Source: Anaerolineaceae bacterium
Lineage (GTDB): Bacteria; Chloroflexota; Anaerolineae; Aggregatilineales; Phototrophicaceae
Length of the DNA stretch: 64,000 bases
Assembly: GCA_007693385.1 (NCBI GenBank)
Contig: REDR01000042.1
Location: forward strand, 1-64,000
Reading direction: 5' to 3'
Shown piece after piece: positions 17,581-24,965 of the stretch. Below the pieces are notes generated by a model, which searched no databases, had not been told where the DNA came from, and saw only the letters and a list, made by a program, of their open reading frames with translations. Every line of letters begins with the position of its first letter. Position 1 is the first letter of the stretch. The position numbers were made by a program, and so were the translations under genes.

Positions 17581-17925
17581 ATGGGCGATGGCTACTTCGT
17601 GAAACCGGCAAATGCACCCCAGCAACAGATGATTGATCGCGTTCAGCGGCGCACGATGGGCACGACTGACGAAGCGATGTTGTGCGAGTTCTTTCTGGAG
17701 CGTGGGGCGGTGGTGCCGGAACACGCGCATCAGAACGATCAAGTTGGGTATGTTGTGTACGGCGAGATTCAAATTACAATAGGGGGAGAGACGCGCACCT
17801 GTCACGCTGGCGATAGTTACGCCATCCCGGGCGGCATCGCCCACAGTGCGCGAGCGACCAAAGACACCCTTTTGATCGACGTATTCTCGCCACCCCGAAA
17901 GGACTTTCGCACCGAAGCCCGTTAG
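17581..17925 (+). CDS. Single-domain cupin protein
   Basis: 114-residue small beta-barrel protein of the cupin superfamily. Cupin motif 1 is EHAHQNDQVGYVVYGEI, supplying His residues and a Gln for metal binding. Motif 2 is AGDSYAIPGGIAHSARA with the second His. Such single-domain cupins bind a metal and may be enzymes or sensors of small ligands. It is too short and lacks the signature of RmlC epimerase, so it does not complete the dTDP-rhamnose pathway. ATG at 17581 lies seven bases after AAGGA; a GTG just upstream is too close. Confidence 0.8.
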   Translation: MGDGYFVKPANAPQQQMIDRVQRRTMGTTDEAMLCEFFLERGAVVPEHAHQNDQVGYVVYGEIQITIGGETRTCHAGDSYAIPGGIAHSARATKDTLLIDVFSPPRKDFRTEAR

Positions 17926-17947
17926 TTGATGTGGATGAGGTTCTAGC

Positions 17948-19726
17948 ATGATTGACCGTTCCGAGCGTTCCCAATCTCGCAAACGCACGAATCGCGCCCG
18001 TGCGCGTTATGAATCCCGTCGCAGGCGGCCACAGTCGCACGTCGAGCGCGTAGACCGCGACGACTCCGCCGCCGATGCTAGCGATAATGACCATTCTGCG
18101 GCGCGACGCTGGCCGGATCGTGAGGCGCTGGCCGCCGGTACGACGCGCACTATCGCTGATGCGTGGTGGTATTTGCGCCGTAACCCGATGGTGTGGCGTA
18201 GCGCGGCGGGCGCGTTCGTCCTGCTGATCGTGGTCTATCTGCTCAGTTCGCTGTTCTCGGCGGCCATCCCGCGCCGCGTGGATGTGACCGGCATCACCGG
18301 CGTCGGCGGGTTGTCGGTAGCGGCGGCGGCGGATCGTCTGGAAGCGGTGTGGCGTGACGACATCACGCTGGAACTCATCATCGATTCCGGACACACCATC
18401 ACCGTGCATCCCGACGCGCTCGGTATTCAATTGGATGCGCCCGCCACCGCGCAGGCGGCCAAAGATTTAGGCTTCAGCGCGTTGCCGTTCGGCGGGGCGG
18501 TTGAGCCGGTGCTGTCGTTGGATTTCATCGTCGCGCAGAGCTATCTACTCACCATCGCTGATGAAGTCAACACGCGCCCCAACGACGCCCGCTATGAAAT
18601 AGTCGATGGCCGCGTGGTCGGCTTGCCCGGCGAGGCGGGGCGGCGGCTGGATACCACCACCACACTGGATTATCTCTCGGAGAATCTGCCGCTTGTCATC
18701 CAGCGCGGGCGCTTTGAACTGCGTATGACGCCATTGCAGGCCGATTTCAACGATCCTCTGCCGTACATCGAGGCGGCGCAAGCGCTGGCCGAACGCCCCT
18801 TCGAGTTACAGGGGTACGATCCGGTGACGAACCAGTTCTTCACATGGTCGGTGCCGTCGCATATCGCGCTAGGCTGGGTGCGGGCGGGCGCGGGGTCGCT
18901 GGTACTGGATGAGGCCGCGTTCATGCCATACATTGACCGCCTGAATGAGATGTTGCAGGCGGAGGACGACGGGCGCGATCGCTATCTACAGCCGGATGGC
19001 ACGATGCAGATGATCGACACCGCGATCCGCGCCGGTGCATCGCGGGCTGATCTGCGCGTGCGCCATCGCTCCTATACGTATGAGATCGCACGCGGCGATA
19101 GCGGCTTCGGCGTGGCGCGGCGAACCGGCCTGCCGTATTACCTGATCGAGCAGGCCAACAGTGGCCGCGATTTGAACGTGTTGTCGATTGGCGATGTCTT
19201 GAACGTGCCGTCACCGGATTCTGTGATGCCGCATGTACCGGTGCCGCACAAGCGCATCATCGTTGATTTGACCGGCCAATATCTGACCGCCTTCGAGCAT
19301 GGCGAAGTCGTGTTTGAATGGTCGATTTCGTCCGGCGTCCGTAACGCGCCCACGTCGCCCGGCGTCTTTCAAATCCTCAGCCATTCGGAGAAAGCATTCG
19401 GCAGTAGTAACACGCTATGCGACTCCGCCGGTCTGGTCTGCGGCCAGTGGGAGATGAACTGGTTCATGGGCATCTATGAGGTCATCCCCGGTCTGGAAAA
19501 TGGCTTTCATGGGAGCGTGCTATTGCCCAATGGCGGCCTGCTGGGGGATGGGGCGATTGGCACGCCGGTCACGTTCGGCTGTGTGATGTCGCCCGATGAA
19601 CAGGCGCGGATGTTGTATGAATGGGCTGACATTGGCACGACGGTAGAAATTATCTCGCATGAATACCCGCCGACCAGCGATCTAGGCCGCTACGCTCAAC
19701 AACGCCTGCGCGGGGGAGATGTGTAA
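17948..19726 (+). CDS. Membrane-anchored L,D-transpeptidase with LysM-like domain
   Basis: 592-residue envelope protein. An Arg-rich, disordered cytoplasmic N-terminus (1-80) precedes one membrane helix (about 84-106). The extracytoplasmic part has VanW-associated peptidoglycan-binding-4-type segments (about 110-330), a LysM-like domain (about 375-420, RHRSYTYEIARGD to LNVPS) and a C-terminal YkuD catalytic domain. In YkuD the nucleophile is Cys545 within TFGCVM, with the upstream His-Gly in NGFHGS; the common SHGC motif is changed so that the residue before Gly-Cys is Phe. Homologues make 3-3 peptide cross-links in peptidoglycan or attach proteins to it. The same architecture occurs in other Gram-positive-type envelopes. 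Confidence 0.85.
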   Translation: MIDRSERSQSRKRTNRARARYESRRRRPQSHVERVDRDDSAADASDNDHSAARRWPDREALAAGTTRTIADAWWYLRRNPMVWRSAAGAFVLLIVVYLLSSLFSAAIPRRVDVTGITGVGGLSVAAAADRLEAVWRDDITLELIIDSGHTITVHPDALGIQLDAPATAQAAKDLGFSALPFGGAVEPVLSLDFIVAQSYLLTIADEVNTRPNDARYEIVDGRVVGLPGEAGRRLDTTTTLDYLSENLPLVIQRGRFELRMTPLQADFNDPLPYIEAAQALAERPFELQGYDPVTNQFFTWSVPSHIALGWVRAGAGSLVLDEAAFMPYIDRLNEMLQAEDDGRDRYLQPDGTMQMIDTAIRAGASRADLRVRHRSYTYEIARGDSGFGVARRTGLPYYLIEQANSGRDLNVLSIGDVLNVPSPDSVMPHVPVPHKRIIVDLTGQYLTAFEHGEVVFEWSISSGVRNAPTSPGVFQILSHSEKAFGSSNTLCDSAGLVCGQWEMNWFMGIYEVIPGLENGFHGSVLLPNGGLLGDGAIGTPVTFGCVMSPDEQARMLYEWADIGTTVEIISHEYPPTSDLGRYAQQRLRGGDV

Positions 19727-19958
19727 TCTCATTTGTGCATGTTGTACGAACTTTGCTTGAGGGCATTGTCGGGGTGGATTCGCGCTTAATCCGTCGTTAT
19801 CGTGCGCTTATTGAACCGAAACGATTGGGGCGATATTTAAAATATGTGTAAACCGTTTAACTATCTTCTAATGATCTATCGCCCTGTTTGTGAAATAAAT
19901 CATTATCGATTGCGCGTTAGTCCGCAACGAAATACGCCTTTTTTAGCCCGAAAATGTT
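19727..19958. other. AT-rich gene-free stretch
   Basis: No open frame or RNA family recognised. It contains one 7-bp inverted repeat, GGGCGAT (19828-19834) against ATCGCCC (19878-19884), with a 43-base AT-rich loop, and precedes the small RNA promoter. Confidence 0.5.
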
Positions 19959-19987
19959 TTGACTCCGCCCCTTGCATCGGTTATGAT
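19959..19987 (+). promoter_or_regulatory. Sigma-70 promoter of a small RNA candidate
   Basis: TTGACT (19959-19964), a spacer of exactly 17 bases and TATGAT (19982-19987). This is the best spaced and most consensus-like promoter seen in a gene-free region of the window, and no coding frame begins behind it before the terminator at 20075. Confidence 0.7.
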
Positions 19988-19993
19988 TAGGGC

Positions 19994-20097
19994 AGGTTAG
20001 GGGTGTGGCGCGAAACCCCAAATAAAATTTTCTTAAAAAAACTTTTATGCCCCCCACACCATCTTATGTCAAAGACGCCCCGCACAGGGGCGTTTTT
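19994..20097 (+). ncRNA. Candidate small non-coding RNA of about 104 nt
   Basis: A predicted transcript runs from about seven bases after a strong promoter to a canonical intrinsic terminator, with no credible reading frame. GGTGTGG (20002-20008) can pair with CCACACC (20054-20060), enclosing an inner ATAAAA/TTTTAT stem (20022-20027, 20043-20048). The same 5' bases can instead pair locally as GGGGT (20000-20004) with ACCCC (20015-20019). These two folds exclude each other. No match to 6S, SRP, tmRNA or RNase P motifs was found. It could also be a terminated leader for the S9 peptidase gene downstream. Confidence 0.55.
20075..20097 (+). terminator. Intrinsic terminator of the small RNA candidate
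   Basis: ACGCCCC (20075-20081), loop GCACA, GGGGCGT (20087-20093), then TTTTT. A textbook Rho-independent terminator located 350 bases after the L,D-transpeptidase stop and 79 bases before the S9 peptidase start. Confidence 0.9.
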
Positions 20098-20104
20098 GAT
20101 TCGC

Positions 20105-20136
20105 TATAATAGTGTTACGTGTTCGCACCGGAACAC
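20105..20136 (+). promoter_or_regulatory. -10 element plus inverted repeat upstream of the S9 peptidase gene
   Basis: TATAAT at 20105-20110 is followed eight bases later by GTGTTCGCACCGGAACAC (20119-20136), a perfect 6-bp inverted repeat with a 6-base centre. Located where transcription would begin, the repeat could be a repressor operator or a 5' hairpin. No good -35 is seen. Confidence 0.45.
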
Positions 20137-20175
20137 TGCAATTTGCACAAATTAAAATCAAGGAGCGATAGAGCT

Positions 20176-22032
20176 TTGACCGCACAAAACGCACTATATG
20201 GCACATGGCCTTCGCCGGTCTCGGCGGAGATGATGGCGGGGAAACACAGCCTGTATGATGTCGCGTGGGATGGCGCGACGCTGGTCTGGCTGGAAGGCCG
20301 CGCCGGAGAGCATTTTTTGATGGCGCAGGACGGCATCGACGCGCCGCGTAACCTGATCGCGGAGGGCGTAAAAGTGCGCGGGCGCGTCGGCTATGGCGGC
20401 GGCGCGTTCACGGTGGCCGATGGTGTCGTCTACTTCGTCGGCGACGGTGGCCGACTGTTCCGCCTGCCGTTGACCGGCGGCGCACCGCGCCCGATCACCC
20501 CGCCGTTTGGCGGATGCGCCGCGCCCGTCGTCCGCGGTGATCGTGTCGTGTACGTCCACACCGACGGCGGGCGCGATTGTCTGGCGATGGTTGACCGGCA
20601 CGGCGAACGCTGGCCGCGACAGGTCGCACAGGGCGCGGATTTTTACATGCAACCGGCGCTCAGTCCAGATGGCGACTGGCTGGCGTACATCACGTGGGAT
20701 CACCCGCAGATGCCGTGGGATGGCACGCGCTTGATGCTGGCCGATCTGCGCGAGAACCAGCAGAAGACCGCCGCGCATGAAGTCATCGTCGGCGACGCGC
20801 AGACCGCCATCTCTCAGCCGGAATTTTCGCCGGATGGCCGCTACATCGCCTACATCAGCGATGCGTCCGGCTTCGGGCAGATTGTGCTGTATGACCGTGA
20901 CACGCGGACGCACACCGCCATCACCGACGCGCCCGCCGAACACAGCACGCCGGGCTGGATTCAAGGCTTGCGGATGTTCGCGTGGGCGGACGCTTCACGG
21001 CTGTATTACCTGCGGAATACGGCGGGATTCTTCTCCCTGCATCGCTACGAGGTCGAATCCGCGACGCATACACAAATCCCCACCGGCTACACCGCGCTAG
21101 AGCAGATCACGGCCGCGGCGGATGGCCGCGTCGCGTTGATCGCCTCATCCGATAATCAGCCGCCGCAGGTGGTCGCACTGGCTGAAGACCGTCCGGCGCG
21201 TATCCACAGCCGCACCGCCTCCGCCCGCATCACGCCGGATGATCTGGCGCGATGTGAGGCGATCTCGTGGGCGGGCGATGACGGCGAGACGGTTCACGGC
21301 TTGTTCTACGCGCCGCACCATCCGCGCTATACTGGAGAGGGCGCACCGCCGCTTATCGTCATCGTGCATGGCGGGCCGACCACACAAAAGACCGCCGCCT
21401 ATTCAGCCGAAGCGCAATTCTTCGCCACGCGGGGCTATGCGGTGCTGTACGTCAACCATCGCGGCAGTACCGGCTACGGGCGCGACTACATGCGCCGCTT
21501 GCTGGGGAACTGGGGGCGCTATGATGTGGCTGATGCCGCCAGTGGCGCGGACTATCTGGCCGGTCAGGGGCGCGTAGATCGCGGGCGCATGGTCATCATG
21601 GGCGGAAGCGCGGGCGGCTATACCGTCCTGCAATCGCTGGTCAGCAAGCCGAATTTCTACGCGGCGGGCATCTGCCGTTATGGTATCTCCAACCTGTTCA
21701 TGCTGACCGCCGACACGCACAAATTCGAGGCGCGTTATACTGATGGGCTGGTCGGCACGTTGCCGGAGGCGACGGCGCTCTACCGTGAGCGCTCGCCGCT
21801 TTTCCACGCGGACCGCATCGCCGACCCTCTGCTGATCTTTCAGGGGAGCGAAGATCGTGTCGTGCCGCAGAATCAATCCGATGTGATGGTGGCGCGGTTG
21901 CGGGCGCGGGGTGTGCCACATGAATACCACATCTATGACGGCGAAGGGCACGGCTTCGGCCAGCCGGAAAACGTGCGCCACTATCACGAGTCGATTTTGC
22001 GCTTTCTGTCGGAATATGTCATCTATCGTTAG
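20176..22032 (+). CDS. S9-family prolyl oligopeptidase-like serine peptidase
   Basis: 618-residue two-domain enzyme. The N-terminal part (to about 360) is a beta-propeller with PD40-type repeats such as SPDGDWLAYI and SPDGRYIAYI. The C-terminal alpha/beta-hydrolase domain contains VHGGPTTQ, NHRGSTGYGRDY, the nucleophile elbow GGSAGGYT (Ser), the acid in FQGSEDRVVP and the histidine in DGEGHGFG. This is the dipeptidyl-/acylaminoacyl-peptidase layout, cleaving short peptides or acyl-amino acids; no signal peptide is apparent. The start chosen is TTG at 20176, ten bases after AAGGAG. An in-frame GTG at 20119 lies inside the inverted repeat and lacks a ribosome-binding site. Confidence 0.88.
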   Translation: MTAQNALYGTWPSPVSAEMMAGKHSLYDVAWDGATLVWLEGRAGEHFLMAQDGIDAPRNLIAEGVKVRGRVGYGGGAFTVADGVVYFVGDGGRLFRLPLTGGAPRPITPPFGGCAAPVVRGDRVVYVHTDGGRDCLAMVDRHGERWPRQVAQGADFYMQPALSPDGDWLAYITWDHPQMPWDGTRLMLADLRENQQKTAAHEVIVGDAQTAISQPEFSPDGRYIAYISDASGFGQIVLYDRDTRTHTAITDAPAEHSTPGWIQGLRMFAWADASRLYYLRNTAGFFSLHRYEVESATHTQIPTGYTALEQITAAADGRVALIASSDNQPPQVVALAEDRPARIHSRTASARITPDDLARCEAISWAGDDGETVHGLFYAPHHPRYTGEGAPPLIVIVHGGPTTQKTAAYSAEAQFFATRGYAVLYVNHRGSTGYGRDYMRRLLGNWGRYDVADAASGADYLAGQGRVDRGRMVIMGGSAGGYTVLQSLVSKPNFYAAGICRYGISNLFMLTADTHKFEARYTDGLVGTLPEATALYRERSPLFHADRIADPLLIFQGSEDRVVPQNQSDVMVARLRARGVPHEYHIYDGEGHGFGQPENVRHYHESILRFLSEYVIYR

Positions 22033-22065
22033 ATCGTCGGTGCGGCGATGTGAGGAGCGCGGCTT

Positions 22066-22371
22066 ATGCCATTATTGGGGATGATGCTGGGGTCAATCGG
22101 CTGGTCGCTGACGCTGGTGCTGGCGTCGGCGACGTATCTCGGCGCGGTGTCCGCGCTCGGTGAAGACATCGAGGCGGCACACTGGTCATTGCACCTGCTG
22201 TATGCGTCCAATCTGCTTCATATTCCGGTGGTATTGCTGGGCATCTTCGGCGGCTGGCTGACGTATCTCGGCGGGCGTCTGCGGGCGGCGGCTATCTTCA
22301 TGCTGTTGCCCACCGCCTCCATGACTGCCGTCATCATCGCGCTGATTTTGTTCCAATGGCTGGGCATTTAA
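22066..22371 (+). CDS. Small three-helix membrane protein
   Basis: 101-residue hydrophobic protein with about three membrane segments (residues 5-28, 48-66 and 74-98). ATG with GGAG about ten bases upstream, 33 bases after the S9 peptidase stop and probably cotranscribed with it. Its stop codon overlaps that of the convergent downstream gene within TTAA. No family recognised. Confidence 0.6.
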   Translation: MPLLGMMLGSIGWSLTLVLASATYLGAVSALGEDIEAAHWSLHLLYASNLLHIPVVLLGIFGGWLTYLGGRLRAAAIFMLLPTASMTAVIIALILFQWLGI

Positions 22372-23546
22372 TCGCGGTTTAGCCAGCCGCGCCGGTAAGC
22401 GTCCCATGCGTCGTCATCCATGCCGCGCTCGGTGTAGATGGCGACGCCGCGAATCACTTCGCCCGCTTCGCCGGAGGCGGCCAGACCGCGCCGCACGCCT
22501 TCTAGCGCGTTGCTGATGTCTTCGATGAATTCATCGTGCGCCGGTAGGTCGGACGGGTAGGCCGGAATGCCGATCAAGACGCGGGTACTCAACCCTAGCT
22601 CACCGATAGCGCGGGCGTAGGACTCTACCTGATAAGCCATCCATGCCGCGTAATCGTCAGCGCGGTTGAGATAGCTGTTATACGCCTGCACCACGATCTC
22701 ATCGACGCCGACCAGCGCCAGCCGTTGCTTGAAGCCCTCATCTAGCACCGTGCCCGCCGCGATCAGGCCGGTCTGCGGCACGTTGACATCTTCCGGCGTC
22801 CAGTCCGGCGGCACCGCGACGGCCAGCGACGCACTCGCGCCGATGCGCTCGCGTACCAGCCGCAACAGATCAAGCATGTCGGGACTGCTTTCGTTCCATA
22901 GTGGCTCGACCACCAGCAACACGCCATCGAAGCCCAGATCGTTGACTACTTCAGCCGAGAAATCAGCGACCAGCGCTTGAATGCTGGGGTTATCCAGCCG
23001 ATAGCCGTCATCCTGCCCGATGTCCACGCGGAAGAATACCGTCCCGTATAGGCGCGTCTGTGGCGCGAGCGTCTTGAATTGCGACGTGAACGCGGTCAGC
23101 GCTGACTCCACTTCGGTGAAGCGGTTGAGGCCGTCGGCGCGGCCTGTCCACGTGCCATCATAATTCAATTCGCTGACGCGGGCGTATACCGTGCCGATGC
23201 GGTTACGATTCAGCGTGTCGATCAAATCGCCGACCTGCTCATCGGTGTGGACTTCATACGTCCAATCCGCGCCGAGCCAGATGGCGTTATGCGGCGTGCG
23301 GGCTTCATCGTCGTCGAAGAATAGGCCAACCGCCCACACGATCACCGCCATGAACAACACGCCCGCGATCACCGACGCGCCGATCTGCACATAGCGCCAG
23401 CCGTTCCAGTCGGCCATCTGCCCCGCGCCGATTCCGGCTGTACCGCGCCGCCGTAAATTGTCCGCCGCCTGTGCCATCGACTGCCGCTTGCGCTTGCGCC
23501 GCTGATGGCGTTCGCGGGCTTTGTTGATGCGTGTCTCTTCGCTCAT
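22368..23546 (-). CDS. Membrane-anchored TIM-barrel (GH18-like) protein
   Basis: 392-residue protein with a highly basic cytoplasmic N-terminus, one membrane helix (about residues 52-76, YVQIGASVIAGVLFMAVIVWAV) and a large extracellular domain. Successive segments such as NAIWLGADWTYE, GTVYARVSELNYDG, LGFDGVLLVVEPLW, DEIVVQAYNSYL and STRVLIGIPAY have the look of a glycoside hydrolase 18-like barrel. A clear DxxDxDxE catalytic motif is not visible, so it may bind rather than cut glycans. It heads a minus-strand group followed by two lipid-kinase genes. Function is inferred only at the fold level. Confidence 0.6.
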   Translation of the reverse strand: MSEETRINKARERHQRRKRKRQSMAQAADNLRRRGTAGIGAGQMADWNGWRYVQIGASVIAGVLFMAVIVWAVGLFFDDDEARTPHNAIWLGADWTYEVHTDEQVGDLIDTLNRNRIGTVYARVSELNYDGTWTGRADGLNRFTEVESALTAFTSQFKTLAPQTRLYGTVFFRVDIGQDDGYRLDNPSIQALVADFSAEVVNDLGFDGVLLVVEPLWNESSPDMLDLLRLVRERIGASASLAVAVPPDWTPEDVNVPQTGLIAAGTVLDEGFKQRLALVGVDEIVVQAYNSYLNRADDYAAWMAYQVESYARAIGELGLSTRVLIGIPAYPSDLPAHDEFIEDISNALEGVRRGLAASGEAGEVIRGVAIYTERGMDDDAWDAYRRGWLNRD

Positions 23547-23560
23547 GTCGTTCTATCGCT

Positions 23561-24028
23561 TCATAACAATAGCCGTTCGATCAACGGCACGCCGACCAGC
23601 GCCACCGAGATGATGACCGCCGTCACGGAGGCGACAAACGTCGCGGAGGCGGCCACATCTTTCGCCACTTTCGCCATCGGGTGATATTCCTGCGTGAACA
23701 TATCGACCACCGCTTCTACTGCGGAATTCAGCGTCTCCACCGTCCACAGCAGGCTGAATGTCAGCCCCAATATCACCATTTCCACGCCATGCACGCCCAG
23801 CCATGCCGCCAGCCCGAACACCACAACGCCGCTTAATAGCACATTGCGGATGCTCCGTTCGCGCCGGATCATATACAGCAGTCCGGCGACGGCGTACTTG
23901 GTGCGGTCAAAAAACGTGGTGTTCCAGTTCGCCTTGTACGGCTTGGGATCAACGCGCATCGCGCTGAATACCGAGTTATCCGGCGAGTTGAATTTCGGTT
24001 GTTGCCTATCGTCTTTTCGTTGAGTCAT
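23561..24028 (-). CDS. dgkA: Diacylglycerol/undecaprenol kinase, paralogue 1
   Basis: 155-residue integral-membrane kinase of the DgkA family, phosphorylating diacylglycerol or, in Gram-positive-type bacteria, undecaprenol to regenerate the lipid carrier. The family signature is intact as ETLNSAVEAVVD, followed by HPMAKVAKDVAASA; three membrane helices are seen (about 61-80, 83-100 and 130-152). A polar N-terminal extension of roughly 45 residues precedes the core. It lies nine bases downstream of a second paralogue and shares an operon with ybeY and pgpH, an arrangement known from Firmicutes. Confidence 0.9.
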   Translation of the reverse strand: MTQRKDDRQQPKFNSPDNSVFSAMRVDPKPYKANWNTTFFDRTKYAVAGLLYMIRRERSIRNVLLSGVVVFGLAAWLGVHGVEMVILGLTFSLLWTVETLNSAVEAVVDMFTQEYHPMAKVAKDVAASATFVASVTAVIISVALVGVPLIERLLL

Positions 24029-24037
24029 AATGTCGGC

Positions 24038-24478
24038 CTACCAGCCTAATTTATCAATGAGGGGCGGGCCTAAGATCAACAAGCCCACCAGTACGGATGC
24101 TACCACGCCCAGCAAGACCGCCGCCGATGCGACATCTTTGCCGACCTGTGCCATCGGATGCCGTTCCGCCGATGCCAGATTGATCGCCGCTTCTACCGCC
24201 GCGTTCATGAATTCCGCCATCCATACCATCGTAATCGTTAAAACCAAGATCGCCCAGCGTAGCGCGTCGATGCCCAGCCACAGCCCCAGCGCCACCACCG
24301 CCACCGATGCCACCGCTTGAAGCCATGTGTTCCTTTGCCGCCGCAACATATACAGCCAGCCGGCCAGCGCGTACCCCAGACTAACAACGCGATTGCGGCT
24401 GGTGATCGGGCTGTATTCGTCAGGGTTGATGCGGGCAGTGCCGGTCAATGCCTCTAACCATTTCGGGCGCTTAGTCAT
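24038..24478 (-). CDS. Diacylglycerol/undecaprenol kinase, paralogue 2
   Basis: 146-residue DgkA-family membrane protein, a tandem paralogue of the next gene. The signature reads EFMNAAVEAAIN: the Glu, Asn and second Glu needed for ATP and metal binding remain, but the usual final Asp is Asn and the Ser/Thr after Asn is Ala. HPMAQVGKDVASAAVL follows. Three membrane helices are predicted. Its start overlaps the end of ybeY by eight bases. It may phosphorylate a different lipid alcohol than its neighbour, or be regulatory. Confidence 0.85.
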   Translation of the reverse strand: MTKRPKWLEALTGTARINPDEYSPITSRNRVVSLGYALAGWLYMLRRQRNTWLQAVASVAVVALGLWLGIDALRWAILVLTITMVWMAEFMNAAVEAAINLASAERHPMAQVGKDVASAAVLLGVVASVLVGLLILGPPLIDKLGW

Positions 24479-24965
24479 CGTCCAGCCCTTCCAGCGTCGG
24501 GATGATCGCCTCCGCCACGCCGAGCGCGGCGCAGATGTCGCGCTGATGTCGCCACATCACCGCGCGGTTGGCGTCGGTGTCGTGGTCGAAGCCGAGCAGA
24601 TGAAGCGTACCATGCACCGTCAGCAAGGTTAACGTCCCCGCGATGTCGTGTCCGGCGCGTTGTGCCGCCGCCGCCGTGTACGGATACGCGATGATGATGT
24701 CGCCCACATAGCGCGGCGAATCCGGCACGTCGTCCGGCGCGGGCGGCATGTCGTCCGCCGGAAAAGATAGCACGTCCGTCGGCGCGTCCACCCCGCGAAA
24801 TTGCCGGTTCAAGTCCTGCACCGTCGCAGAATCGCTGATGACCAGCGTCAGGCTACAGCCCGCCGCGTTGTGCTGTGCTAGCGTCGCCCGCGCCGCGTCG
24901 ATCAGCGCGTCGGCAGACACCGGATAACCCCCGTCGTTCTGTATTTCTATCGCCTCATTCGTCAT
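24471..24965 (-). CDS. ybeY: Endoribonuclease YbeY (rRNA maturation factor)
   Basis: 164-residue metal-dependent endoribonuclease needed for 16S rRNA 3'-end processing and ribosome quality control. The diagnostic zinc-binding motif HGTLHLLGFDHD is present near residue 118, and the upstream DVLSFPAD stretch is typical of the family. Start ATG overlaps the pgpH stop by four bases, and the end overlaps the lipid-kinase gene, so the block is translationally coupled. Confidence 0.95.
   Translation of the reverse strand: MTNEAIEIQNDGGYPVSADALIDAARATLAQHNAAGCSLTLVISDSATVQDLNRQFRGVDAPTDVLSFPADDMPPAPDDVPDSPRYVGDIIIAYPYTAAAAQRAGHDIAGTLTLLTVHGTLHLLGFDHDTDANRAVMWRHQRDICAALGVAEAIIPTLEGLDDD

Noticed and set aside
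17581-17925. RmlC epimerase to complete the dTDP-rhamnose pathway
   Set aside because: The cupin is only 114 residues and lacks the RmlC signature and length (about 180).
19994-20097. 6S RNA or SRP RNA
   Set aside because: Too short for 6S with its central bubble, and none of the SRP GGAA-loop consensus is present.
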